Of a DNA stretch of 35,767 nucleotides, positions 1-6,917 are shown piece by piece. Position numbers and translations under genes: made by a program. The notes under the pieces were generated by a model. That model saw only the letters and a program-made list of their open reading frames with translations, was not told where the DNA came from and did no database searches. How positions within the stretch are numbered: position 1 is the first letter of the stretch; each line of letters begins with the position of its first letter. Origin of the DNA: CAZGAH01 sp964523295 (GTDB taxonomy: Bacteria; Desulfobacterota; Desulfovibrionia; Desulfovibrionales; Desulfovibrionaceae); assembly GCA_964523295.1 (NCBI GenBank), contig CAZGAH010000043.1, forward strand, positions 1-35,767, given 5' to 3'.

Positions 1-1
1 T

Positions 2-130
2 GCCGAAGTGCCGCTTTCCGAACAGGACGTCAAACGTATCGAAACCGCGACGGCGTGCTTTCTGGATGAACTCAGAGAGCCGCTTTCCTGTTTGACATCG
101 GCTGGTTCCAAGCGTCGGATGCTGCAGTGA
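2..130 (+). CDS. 3' end of an unidentified gene
   Basis: An open frame enters from the left edge and stops with TGA at 128-130, giving 42 C-terminal residues (AEVPLSEQDVKRIETATACF...). The stop lies 6 bases before the ATG of the FtsB-like gene, so the two are probably co-transcribed. The residues are too few and too generic for me to name a family. It could be a spurious frame, but the tight junction with the next gene argues for a real gene end. Confidence 0.5.
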   Translation, partial: AEVPLSEQDVKRIETATACFLDELREPLSCLTSAGSKRRMLQ

Positions 131-136
131 TCGTCT

Positions 137-463
137 ATGGCCTGGAATAGGATCCTGCTGGGAACGATCCTGGTCTTCAATGTTTTTTTGATTTATCAGC
201 TACTGTGGAGCGGGCATGGCATTTTTGCCTATTATGAGCTGAAAGAGCGCTATCGGGAGCTGGAGCAGAAGGCGGAGTCGCTGAACGCAAGCAACATGCT
301 GCTCAGTCAGGAGATCCGCTTGCTGAAATCCGACAGAAGCTATATCGAGCAGGTCATTCGTAAGCAGATGAATTTTGTGAAGCCTAACGAAATATTGTAC
401 CTGTTTCCCGACGCTTCCAGTGAAACGCCCCCTGGAGCGGGTCCGGATGAAGGCAAAGATTGA
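137..463 (+). CDS. ftsB: FtsB/DivIC-like septum formation initiator
   Basis: A 108-residue single-pass membrane protein of the FtsB/DivIC (septum formation initiator) family, which bridges early and late division proteins with FtsL and FtsQ. A short cytoplasmic start is followed by one hydrophobic helix (about residues 6-24, ILLGTILVFNVFLIYQLLW). Then comes a charged heptad-like coiled coil (about 30-70), and the typical 'I...IRKQMNFVKPNEILYLFP' segment. The acidic, proline-rich tail is unremarkable. The TPR gene downstream overlaps its 3' end by 17 bases, which suggests translational coupling. Family assignment is by architecture and motif; specific function is inferred. Confidence 0.8.
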   Translation: MAWNRILLGTILVFNVFLIYQLLWSGHGIFAYYELKERYRELEQKAESLNASNMLLSQEIRLLKSDRSYIEQVIRKQMNFVKPNEILYLFPDASSETPPGAGPDEGKD

Positions 464-1436
464 CTGGTATAAAGAAGTCCTGGAATTGGAGCCCAATTCC
501 AAGGTTTTTTTTCCTCTGGCCAGGCTGCAGGTGGAGGAAGGAGAACTCACGGGCGCTGTCGCCACGTTGAATCAGGGAATAGCCCGCCATCCGGATTTTC
601 TGGAGGCGAGGCTGTTGCTTGTCGACGTGTTGCAGGCCCTGGGCCGGGAAGAGGATATCGACGAACAGGTCTCCGCGTTGACCCGGCGATTCGTCGGCTA
701 TACCGCTTTCTGGAAGAATTGGGCCAGAACCTTGCAAAACGAAGCCGGAGGACGCGATCCGGCTCTGGCGCTGCAATTTCTGGCGGCCTTTTTCAGCGGC
801 AAGCCCCTTTCCTGGTCGGAAGTCATCGAGCGGGGACTATTGGCCGTGTCCGGCGCCGAAGTCAGAGACGTTCGGGTCTCGCTGGAGTCCGCGACCGCCC
901 CCGAAGCCGAAACCATGCCGCTGGTACAGGCGGTTCCCGTGCCCCCGGATACGCAGCGCAAAGATAAGATCGCTGCCCTGCGCGCCGTGGATGTGGAACG
1001 ACGGACTTCGGTAGCCACGCCCGTGACCTTGCCGGTAAAAGACCATACCCTTGACGCCGTCGACGAGGACGAGGACGAAGACGAAGTTTTTTCCCTGCGC
1101 ACCAGAACCATGGCGGACCTGTTGGCAGAGCAGGGCGATTATTCCGGCGCGATGGATATTTATCGTGAATTGCATGCGGGAGCTGCTGGCGATCGCGACA
1201 AGGACACGCTGGCAACGCTCATTGCCGAGATGCAGACCCGCATCGACGAGCGCAACGGCAGGCCCGCGGACGGCGCGGCGCGGCGCAAGGCTTCAGGCCC
1301 AGCCACACCGGCAGACGCCTCTGAAGAGCCGCCCTCCGGGGGATTACGTGCAAAATCGCGACTGATTTCCGCTCTGGAAACGCTTGCCCGACGCCTCGAG
1401 GCCCGGGCCGCTGCTCCGGCTGAGGAAGGGCTGTGA
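447..1436 (+). CDS. TPR-repeat protein with acidic linker
   Basis: Protein of 329 residues. The N-terminal part (about 1-65) reads as tetratricopeptide helices (WYKEVLELEPNSKVFFPLARLQVEEGELTGAVATLNQGIARHPDF). A second TPR-like unit (MADLLAEQGDYSGAMDIYRELH) lies near residue 225. Between them is a low-complexity linker with an uninterrupted Asp/Glu run (DEDEDEDE). ATG 447 is preferred over GTG 420 because GGAGCGGG (433-440) sits 6 bases upstream of it. It overlaps the FtsB-like gene by 17 bases, so it is probably a scaffold protein made with it. No catalytic motif is visible. Confidence 0.75.
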   Translation: MKAKIDWYKEVLELEPNSKVFFPLARLQVEEGELTGAVATLNQGIARHPDFLEARLLLVDVLQALGREEDIDEQVSALTRRFVGYTAFWKNWARTLQNEAGGRDPALALQFLAAFFSGKPLSWSEVIERGLLAVSGAEVRDVRVSLESATAPEAETMPLVQAVPVPPDTQRKDKIAALRAVDVERRTSVATPVTLPVKDHTLDAVDEDEDEDEVFSLRTRTMADLLAEQGDYSGAMDIYRELHAGAAGDRDKDTLATLIAEMQTRIDERNGRPADGAARRKASGPATPADASEEPPSGGLRAKSRLISALETLARRLEARAAAPAEEGL

Positions 1437-1628
1437 CGCTGAAGCCCGACTGGTTTCCCTTTGATTGGGCTTGCAAGGGCATGATCTTGAGAAAACAGTG
1501 CAGCCGGCACGTGTGACGCAATCATTACCAACGGACAGATGCGCCTGGCTACAGCCTGCGCAGAGACAGGCCCCGCCGCTGGCACGACCGGGCGGGCGTC
1601 GNNNNNNNNNNTCAGAAGGATGACCATC
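1437..1628. other. Intergenic region containing an assembly gap (N run 1602-1611)
   Basis: No convincing gene lies between the TPR gene and the lipoprotein gene. Ten N at 1602-1611 mark a join of unknown true length. The promoter of the lipoprotein gene, and possibly part of its upstream region, may be missing from the assembly. Confidence 0.7.
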
Positions 1629-2561
1629 TTGAACAGACTGCCATTTTTGCCTGCGTTGGTCCTGCTCGTCGCCGGTTTTATGCTCACCGGGTGCAGCGAA
1701 ACGCAAATTGTGTTTAAAGAAACAAAAAAATTGTACAATCATTACGTTGTCCCCAATCCGTCGCTGGATCTCGACTCCGAGTACCTGCTTGAAGACGAAG
1801 ACTATCATCTGGCATCGCTCATGAAGCCGGTCGATGAGCGTGTTCTGGCCCTGCGGCATTATGTCGACGGCGCCGACCGCTACCCGGACGATGAGTGGTT
1901 CCAGAACCTGTTCTCACGCTTTCCCTGGATCAATGGCGTCATGGTCGTCGACACGGCCGGCATCGTCGACAAGCAATTGCCCGGCGTTTCGCTCAAACCG
2001 TTGGATGTCCAGCCGCTTCTGGACTACGGCGAGAAATGGAACGATCACAAAATGCGGGCACTGGCCCAGAAGACCGAGTTCGGCCCGGAAATGCTCTTTG
2101 CCTCGCCGCTGTTTCAGGACAATGAGCTGAAAGGCCTGCTCGTGGTATATTTCGATCCCCGCAAACTCCTTGAGTTCTGCTCCGCGCCTGACGAACTCAT
2201 CATGCTGAGCCCCACGGACGTACTCTGGGCCGGGAATCAGGAAGCCTCGGCCAATGAACTGTCCCAGCAGCCCTGGGACAAGATCCTCTCGAGTCGCATC
2301 ATCGGATCGGCGAAAGCCAGCGGCACCGAATACCGCTGGCTGGCCTGCTATCTCGGCGACTATCACCTCATCTACAGCGCCACCGCCGGCGGCGCCCCGG
2401 CACCCCAGCCTGCCGAAGCAGCCCCTCCAGCCGACACCGCCTCTACCGAGGCTGCCACGGCCCAGACTGCGGAGAGCTTGCCTCAACCTGAGGCCCCGGC
2501 CCCGACAACGCCGGAGATGAGCCTGGAAATTTTGGAACTGGAGATCGGAGTTCAGCCCTAG
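1629..2561 (+). CDS. Exported lipoprotein with a sensor-like globular domain
   Basis: About 310 residues. The N-terminus is a lipoprotein signal: MNRLPFLPALVLLVAGFMLTGC, with lipobox LTGC, so the protein should be anchored in the outer or inner membrane. The middle (about 65-250) is a compact domain with 'FSRFPWINGVMVVDTAGIVDKQLPG' and 'MLFASPLFQDNELKGLLVVYFDPRKL', which resembles a Cache/PDC-type ligand-binding fold. This resemblance is weak. A Pro/Ala/Glu-rich tail follows. I place the start at TTG 1629 because AGAAGGA (1614-1620) is 8 bases upstream. ATG 1620 is immediately against that site, so it would need a ribosome site inside the gap. Function unknown. Confidence 0.7.
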   Translation: MNRLPFLPALVLLVAGFMLTGCSETQIVFKETKKLYNHYVVPNPSLDLDSEYLLEDEDYHLASLMKPVDERVLALRHYVDGADRYPDDEWFQNLFSRFPWINGVMVVDTAGIVDKQLPGVSLKPLDVQPLLDYGEKWNDHKMRALAQKTEFGPEMLFASPLFQDNELKGLLVVYFDPRKLLEFCSAPDELIMLSPTDVLWAGNQEASANELSQQPWDKILSSRIIGSAKASGTEYRWLACYLGDYHLIYSATAGGAPAPQPAEAAPPADTASTEAATAQTAESLPQPEAPAPTTPEMSLEILELEIGVQP

Positions 2562-2589
2562 CGCACTTTCGTCTTGAAACGAGACTTTT

Positions 2590-2618
2590 CCCTGAAACAC
2601 TGTCCCATCGTTTCAGGG
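2590..2618. repeat. Inverted repeat, 9-bp stem after the lipoprotein gene
   Basis: CCCTGAAAC (2590-2598) and GTTTCAGGG (2610-2618) form a perfect stem with an 11-base loop, 28 bases after the stop codon. There is no following T run. It could be a weak terminator or an mRNA 3'-end stabiliser. Confidence 0.55.
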
Positions 2619-2623
2619 AGCTG

Positions 2624-2666
2624 CACAAGAGCATCTAAACTATTTCATAGTTAAGATGCTCTTGTG
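2624..2666. repeat. Long near-perfect hairpin (19-bp stem, 5-base loop)
   Basis: The left arm 2624-2642 begins CACAAGAGCATCT and the right arm 2648-2666 ends AGATGCTCTTGTG. The arms pair over 19 positions with a single A-A mismatch around a TTTCA loop. It follows another hairpin by 5 bases. No T tract is present on either side, so it is not a standard intrinsic terminator. It may be a cruciform-type repeat, a remnant of a small mobile repeat, or a processing site. Confidence 0.7.
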
Positions 2667-2893
2667 GTGTTGGGGGCAAATCCACAATCGGCGCCAAAGA
2701 GCCATTGGTTGTACCGGGTTGGTCTGGCATGGAATATGACTGGGAAACGATGTGATCCTGACAGAAAATGGTCTATGGACATGGAAGCCGTTGCCATGTT
2801 GCGTCGGAAGCGGTACTGTCCTCAAAAAAAGGCGGCAAATCGGGACGAGCAGGCTGGTTGTTTCCGAACTCGCCGCCGAGAGGAGAGCTATCC
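2667..2893. other. Intergenic stretch, no gene seen
   Basis: Together with the two hairpins this completes a gene-free stretch of about 330 bases (2562-2893). The short open frames here have no family-like sequence or ribosome sites. The only clear element is AGGAG at 2881-2885, which serves the next gene. Confidence 0.5.
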
Positions 2894-3556
2894 ATGGCGC
2901 TCAAGATAGAGGTCAGCGGACTGTTGTATCGTATCGTGGTCACTTCCTTGCCCCGCAGCTTTGTCGCCCGGGTTTTCAAGCATTGTCTGGGAAAGAACAA
3001 CACGCCCTATTTCGTGAACAACTGCTTCAAGGGAGTGCTCTATTTCGACCAGGAACTCGCAATCAAGTTCGCGGAAAGCGTGGGGTATATCTGGAAAGGC
3101 TGGCAGGCGGAGGCCAAATTTTACAGCCGCAGCGGCTACTGCTTCGACCGCTATCTGGACATCTCGGTCTGGCTCGAAGAGGGCGAAAAAATCGTCGTGA
3201 ACGCCCCGGATATTACAGCCAGCACGACCAACATCCCCCTGGCGTCGATTTTGCCGCAGATAGGCGCAGACGAAACGCTCATCCTGCTGGGGGCCGTGGA
3301 TAAAGGTTCGACCGTATACGCCCTGGACGGCGAGGGCGTCTCTTTTGATCTGGAACGGTTGCAGGTGCATCTTGACAGTCTGGACGAGTTCTTTTTTCCG
3401 GATCGCGTGCTGACGGGGATGCAATACGGGGGCAAATCCATGCTCGCCGCGCGCGGCCGTAGCACCGGTCGCAACATGATTGCTCCGGTGCTCATTTCCG
3501 GCGAGGGCGCAGAAATGGACATGTACGACTTTCTCACCTTCGAGCTGCCCATCTGA
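2894..3556 (+). CDS. Conserved-looking hypothetical protein
   Basis: A 220-residue soluble protein beginning MALKIEVSGLLYRIVV; ATG 2894 has AGGAG eight bases upstream. No signal peptide, membrane helix or known catalytic motif is visible. The sequence alternates short hydrophobic strands with polar turns (for example 'YLDISVWLEEGEKIVVNAPDI' and 'ETLILLGAVDKGSTVYALDGEGV'), suggesting a beta-rich fold. The regular codon use and good ribosome site make it a real gene. I do not recognise the family and propose no function. Confidence 0.65.
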   Translation: MALKIEVSGLLYRIVVTSLPRSFVARVFKHCLGKNNTPYFVNNCFKGVLYFDQELAIKFAESVGYIWKGWQAEAKFYSRSGYCFDRYLDISVWLEEGEKIVVNAPDITASTTNIPLASILPQIGADETLILLGAVDKGSTVYALDGEGVSFDLERLQVHLDSLDEFFFPDRVLTGMQYGGKSMLAARGRSTGRNMIAPVLISGEGAEMDMYDFLTFELPI

Positions 3557-3620
3557 GCGCGTGCCGACAACCGCGGTGGAGCCGGCCTGATGGGTGTATG
3601 AATTCAGGGGTTCAGGAAAG

Positions 3621-3658
3621 CGTTGACAACGTTTCCCAATTTCGGGTATTGTCGACAA
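3621..3658 (+). promoter_or_regulatory. Sigma-70-type promoter with two palindromes
   Basis: TTGACA (3623-3628) and TATTGT (3647-3652) are separated by 18 bases, a good housekeeping promoter for the small exported protein. The -35 lies inside the palindrome CGTTGACAACG (3621-3631). The -10 overlaps the perfect palindrome TTGTCGACAA (3649-3658). Paired palindromes on both promoter boxes suggest repressor control. The predicted leader is about 185 bases long. Confidence 0.6.
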
Positions 3659-3843
3659 AAGTACGTTGAGGAAATTCTGGAGGTCTCCTGGACAGATCGG
3701 ACTTCCGGCAACGCTCGACGAATGGAGACTACTCTGTGCGGATGCCCCGGGGTGGGCGAACGGAGTATGCGAGTCGATGGTTTTTCATGCAAACGTGAGG
3801 GGTGGTTCGGGCCTTCGGGCTCCCAAACAACATGGAGGAAGAG

Positions 3844-4059
3844 ATGAAAGCGGTAAAATTGATCGTTGCAGCGCTGGTGATTGTCGGATTGTCGGCAACC
3901 ATGGCTTTTGCCATGCCCAAAGATTCATCGATTGTCTGCACGGTGCTGCCGAAAGACATCATTGAAGTCGCTCCCAAAAAGGACTTGGTGTACACAATTC
4001 AGCATTGCTCGCCCTGCCAGCGCGCTCATGCCAGATTGAACGCCAAGGCGATGAAGTAA
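3844..4059 (+). CDS. Small exported CxxC protein
   Basis: A 71-residue precursor with a clear signal peptide (residues 1-23, MKAVKLIVAALVIVGLSATMAFA) and a mature part of about 48 residues. The mature part holds three cysteines (C32, C55, C58), the last two as CSPC in 'IQHCSPCQRAH'. The ATG is preceded by GGAGGAAGAG, an excellent ribosome site. It has its own promoter and a strong terminator, so it is monocistronic. CxxC could bind metal or form a disulfide, but a mature peptide this short is not a thioredoxin. Family not recognised. Confidence 0.75.
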   Translation: MKAVKLIVAALVIVGLSATMAFAMPKDSSIVCTVLPKDIIEVAPKKDLVYTIQHCSPCQRAHARLNAKAMK

Positions 4060-4088
4060 CTTTCTGTTTCCGAACAGAATAGATGAGG

Positions 4089-4116
4089 CGGCCAGGGTTT
4101 CCCTGGCCGTTTTTTT
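4089..4116 (+). terminator. Strong rho-independent terminator
   Basis: CGGCCAGGG (4089-4097), loop TTT, CCCTGGCCG (4101-4109), then seven T (4110-4116). It lies 29 bases after the stop of the small exported gene. The presumed group II intron fragment starts exactly at the end of its T tract. Confidence 0.92.
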
Positions 4117-4187
4117 GTGCGTCCGGCAGGGCGCACTCACGTGGAGGTGTAAGTCCTCTACGGACCCGGCAGGGGGAACCGTTCGCC
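4117..4187 (+). mobile_element. 5' fragment of a group II intron (class C-like), no reverse transcriptase
   Basis: The segment begins GTGCG directly after the terminator T tract and continues with GTCCGGCAGGGCGCACTC and GGAGGTGTAAGTCCTC. These match my recollection of bacterial group II intron domain I 5' ends. Class C introns are known to insert immediately downstream of intrinsic terminators, which is this position. No maturase/reverse-transcriptase frame and no domain V/VI 3' end are visible before the flavoprotein gene at 4392. It would therefore be a 3'-truncated relic. The truncation point after about 4187 is my estimate. Confidence 0.6.
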
Positions 4188-4391
4188 TGATTTTGAGGGG
4201 GCGCTTTTCTGTGCCCACGCCGGCGAGACGCCCGTCGCCTGCCTGCCCAGGACTGGGGCAGGCAGGGAGCTTGCCGGCCAAAAGGCCAGAGGGACTCCGG
4301 CACGGAGTCAGAGAAAGCGACCGGACTTCCGATGGTTTCGCGTTGCCCCGGGCGACTACTTGGAAACAGCGAACAACGGCAGGGCAGCGGA
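4188..4391. other. Hairpin-rich non-coding stretch between convergent genes
   Basis: Two perfect hairpins are present: CCTGCCTGCCC/GGGCAGGCAGG (4238-4248 and 4256-4266, 7-base loop) and GACTCCG/CGGAGTC (4293-4299 and 4303-4309, 3-base loop). A small GGCC-AAAA-GGCC stem lies between them. None is followed by T residues. They may be further intron-domain remnants or the shared 3' region of the convergent genes. Confidence 0.5.
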
Positions 4392-5528
4392 TTATTCGGT
4401 CTCGACCGCGGTAGCGGTCTGCGCGCTTTCAAGCGTCTGGCCGGCAATCTGCTGTTCGTAGTCCTGATATTCACGCACCAGACTGTCCAGCAGTTCCTGC
4501 ACCGAGATGATTTCGTTTGCCCGCCAGGCATTCTGTCCGGCAAAGGTCAGACCATGCTGCATTTTGCCGCGCTGGGCGTTGATCAGGGCCAGAGCGATGC
4601 AGTAAGGGCTGGATTTCTGCTGGCAGGTATGGATGCAATGGAAGGGGCAGGAAAACGGTTTGCGTTGCCCGCCTTCAACTTCTTCGACAAAGCTGCTGCG
4701 GATGGCGCGGCCCAGCATACCCACCGGGCTGTTGACCAGCGTGATGTCGCTCTCTTTAGCTTCAATATAAGCGCGCTTGAAGTTGATGGAGGCGTCGCAC
4801 TCGTGCGTCGCCACGAAACGTGTGCCCATTTGCACGCCCGCAGCGCCGAGCTGCATGGCCTTGTAGATGTCTTCGCCCGTGTAGATGCCGCCGGCTGCAA
4901 TGACCGGAATGGGTGGCAGGCCGGCTGCATCGGAAAACGGCTGCAGGGCCTGGACAACCTTGGGCACCAAGGCTTCGAGCCTGAACGCAGGGGCAAAAAT
5001 TTCCTCGCGCTTGAAGCCGAGATGCCCACCGGCCTTGGGACCTTCCACGACCACGGCGTCGGGCAGCCGGTCGTACCGATGCAGCCACTTTTTGCAGATA
5101 ATGCGCGCTGCGCGGTCCGAAGAAACAATGGGCACGAGCTTGGTCGGAGCGTCTTTTCCGATCATTCCCGGCAGGCTCAGGGGCAGACCTGCACCGGAAA
5201 AGATGATGTCAACGCCTTCTTCGACCACGGTATGCACCATAGTTTCGTAATTGGTGATTACAACCATGATGTTCACGCCGAGAACGCCGGAGCCGGCGCT
5301 ACGTACGGCGCGTATCTGCTTGCGCATGGCGCGGTTGTTGGCCTCGGGATAATTCGAGCCGAAATCGGGCTCGTCCATGCCTATGCCGGCAGCCGCGATG
5401 ACGCCGACGCCACCGGCGCGGCCTACAGCGCCGGCCAGACCTGAAAGAGAAACGCCGACGCCCATCCCGCCTTGGATAATGGGCAGAGAAATGTGCAGGT
5501 TGCCGATGGTAAGAGCTGGAATGGTCAT
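4392..5528 (-). CDS. Nitronate monooxygenase-family NAD(P)H-dependent flavin oxidoreductase
   Basis: A 378-residue FMN TIM-barrel protein of the nitronate monooxygenase/FabK/2-nitropropane dioxygenase family. Visible motifs are the N-terminal 'LPIIQGGMGVGVSLSGLAGAV', 'VVEGPKAGGHLG', the phosphate-binding 'PVIAAGGIYTGEDIYKAMQLGAAGVQMGTRF', and 'ECDAS'. The C-terminal third is cysteine-rich (CPFHCIHTC...C), a feature of one anaerobe-associated subgroup; whether it binds a metal is not clear. The start at 5528 aligns with the family N-terminus, although no good ribosome site precedes it. Substrate is unknown: nitronate detoxification or an enoyl-ACP reductase-like role are both possible. Confidence 0.85.
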   Translation of the reverse strand: MTIPALTIGNLHISLPIIQGGMGVGVSLSGLAGAVGRAGGVGVIAAAGIGMDEPDFGSNYPEANNRAMRKQIRAVRSAGSGVLGVNIMVVITNYETMVHTVVEEGVDIIFSGAGLPLSLPGMIGKDAPTKLVPIVSSDRAARIICKKWLHRYDRLPDAVVVEGPKAGGHLGFKREEIFAPAFRLEALVPKVVQALQPFSDAAGLPPIPVIAAGGIYTGEDIYKAMQLGAAGVQMGTRFVATHECDASINFKRAYIEAKESDITLVNSPVGMLGRAIRSSFVEEVEGGQRKPFSCPFHCIHTCQQKSSPYCIALALINAQRGKMQHGLTFAGQNAWRANEIISVQELLDSLVREYQDYEQQIAGQTLESAQTATAVETE

Positions 5529-5541
5529 TGTGGAGATACGC

Positions 5542-5571
5542 TTTATAGTAAAATAATTGACTCTGAGTAAA
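5542..5571 (-). promoter_or_regulatory. Putative sigma-70 promoter of the flavoprotein gene
   Basis: On the minus strand TTTACT (5571-5566) and TATAAA (5547-5542) are spaced by 18 bases and lie just upstream of the start at 5528. Match is fair; the surrounding sequence is AT-rich relative to the window. Confidence 0.4.
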
Positions 5572-5622
5572 CTACCGTCTCTGCCGGGGGACCCCCAAAA
5601 TTTGACAGTTTCGGGAGAATAT

Positions 5623-5810
5623 CGAAAGCCTCCAGTTGAACCTCTCAACGTTCAGCGACGTGGAGGTTTTCGATGGACAGCACTTCAATCCTAGATCACT
5701 CCAAATGGGAGTGCAAGTATCATGTCGTTGGGATTCCAAAATATCGGAAAAGAAATTCTTTGGGCAACTGCGAAAATTCCCAGGAGAAGTGGTTGTTCAA
5801 GGCGTGCGGT
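5623..5810 (+). pseudogene. IS200/IS605-type transposase (TnpA) relic with left-end hairpin
   Basis: From ATG 5673 the frame reads MDSTSILDHSKWECKYHVVGIPKYRKRN, matching the N-terminus of IS200 TnpA ('...H.KWECKYHVVFIPKYRRK'). Near 5750 homology jumps to another frame (FGQLRKFPGEVV; family 'GKLRKYLGEVF'), then disappears. It is therefore frameshifted and truncated before the HUH and catalytic Tyr motifs. The upstream imperfect hairpin 5623-5672 (CGAAAGCCTCCA paired with TGGAGGTTTTCG) looks like the left-end hairpin that insulates IS200 from outside transcription. Inactive. Confidence 0.75.
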
Positions 5811-6025
5811 CGACGCCTGAGCCGGCGCCGCTTGTCAGCCGTCACGACTTCAGCGGGGGTACTGTCACGCGGCTGCATAGTCTTTTGGCGAAAATAATGA
5901 ATTTTTAGTATCGGTTGCCCTGACAGTGGACAGTCCCTGCCGAAGTGGCTGCTGATTCTGAAAGAGGAAGTCCAGACAAGCAACAACAAACGACGGGTCG
6001 AAGTAAACGAAACGAAGTATTTAGC
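5811..6025. other. Intergenic scar, no intact gene
   Basis: This is the sequence between the IS200 relic and the promoter of the P-loop gene. No frame here shows a recognisable family. With the relic it makes the whole 5529-6092 interval free of intact genes, consistent with successive insertions and decay. Confidence 0.5.
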
Positions 6026-6054
6026 TTGACAGTATACTGGCAATCGCCTATGGT
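6026..6054 (+). promoter_or_regulatory. Sigma-70 promoter for the P-loop gene
   Basis: TTGACA (6026-6031), a 17-base spacer and TATGGT (6049-6054) precede the P-loop gene, giving an expected leader of about 30 bases. Confidence 0.6.
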
Positions 6055-6092
6055 CTTGTAAAAAATACGTATTGAGTTCAGTGGGAGGGATT

Positions 6093-6554
6093 ATGCCAAT
6101 ATTTATTGTTGTCACAGGCGTTCACAATTCCGGCAAGACAACCACGATTCGAACTCTTTGGAACAATCTTGGAGGAGAACCTTTGGGAGATGGGTGTGAA
6201 GTTGTTAATATGAGGCTTATTTATAGAGGTAGGCGAATTGGATTTTATAGCTTAGGCGACAATGAAAGGTTGTTAGAGGATTTAGCAAAAGGCATTCCCC
6301 ACTATATAGAGGATAATTGCGATATTATTGTCTGTGCCGCTAGGTCATATGGTGGTACTCATAATTATTATACTCGATACTTCATAGATTCAACTTTTTA
6401 TTTGATCACAAAAGTTAAAATAGACCAAGAGTATCTTAATGATAGGCTTGGAATTGCAATGGATTTGGTTGCTGAATATTCTGAAAAATTAATTCAAATT
6501 TCTAACGATCAGGCTGCTGAACATGCAAAATTTCTGATTGACTCTTTCCGTTGA
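6093..6554 (+). CDS. Small P-loop NTPase, AT-rich, probably acquired
   Basis: A 153-residue protein starting MPIFIVVTGVHNSGKTTTIRTLW; GVHNSGKT at residues 9-16 is a Walker A loop. A hydrophobic strand (DIIVCAARSYGG) could supply the Walker B region, but the acidic residue pattern is not clear. ATG 6093 is chosen because GGGAGG (6083-6088) is 4 bases upstream. Its base composition is far more AT-rich than its neighbours, with many TTA/ATA codons, and it lies next to an IS200 relic, so horizontal acquisition is likely. Partner and function are unknown; a defence or element-borne kinase-like role is only a guess. Confidence 0.75.
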   Translation: MPIFIVVTGVHNSGKTTTIRTLWNNLGGEPLGDGCEVVNMRLIYRGRRIGFYSLGDNERLLEDLAKGIPHYIEDNCDIIVCAARSYGGTHNYYTRYFIDSTFYLITKVKIDQEYLNDRLGIAMDLVAEYSEKLIQISNDQAAEHAKFLIDSFR

Positions 6555-6880
6555 ATAGGTGTGTTTTCACGAAGTTGCTGAAACTTTGCGGTGCGGAGAG
6601 GCTTGTCCTGTCTGCTTTGGTCGCAACTAAAACGAAGTTGTCGGGTCTATTTGCTTGGGGATTGCGTGCGCTGAATAAGGGAGGCATGTTGCCTGTTTCT
6701 ACCAACGGCCAGGCATTGCCGTTTATACAACGGCTGTGTTTTTCCGATGGCACTGCGTTTCGTATTGAGAACTCAATCAGCGCAAACAACTTCAACCTCT
6801 CCACATGAAACGTCCCTCATCGCGAGCAGGTATCTGTTTCCAGGACATCTGCCCGTCCTCTCTTCTCCGTCGCGTCATGG
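6555..6880. other. Gene-free stretch beside the acquired gene
   Basis: Both strands carry overlapping open frames (plus 6551-6808; minus 6502-6804), but neither has a ribosome site or a family I can recognise. Composition drifts from AT-rich to GC-rich, so this may be the decayed edge of the foreign segment. Confidence 0.4.
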
Positions 6881-6911
6881 AAAAAGGGCCTGCGGTCTGT
6901 AGCGCAGGCCC
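6881..6911 (-). terminator. Rho-independent terminator of the leftward four-gene operon
   Basis: On the minus strand GGGCCTGCG (6911-6903), an 8-base loop, CGCAGGCCC (6894-6886) and TTTTT (6885-6881). It lies 6 bases after the cupin stop codon, so it defines the operon end. Confidence 0.92.
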
Positions 6912-6917
6912 CGGACA

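Noticed and set aside
4332..5444. 370-residue frame opposite the flavoprotein gene
   Set aside because: Mirror frame on the antisense strand; the minus-strand flavoprotein has clear family motifs.
6502..6808. Two overlapping frames, either of which might be a transposase remnant
   Set aside because: No recognisable transposase motif, no ribosome site, and position in a decaying segment.
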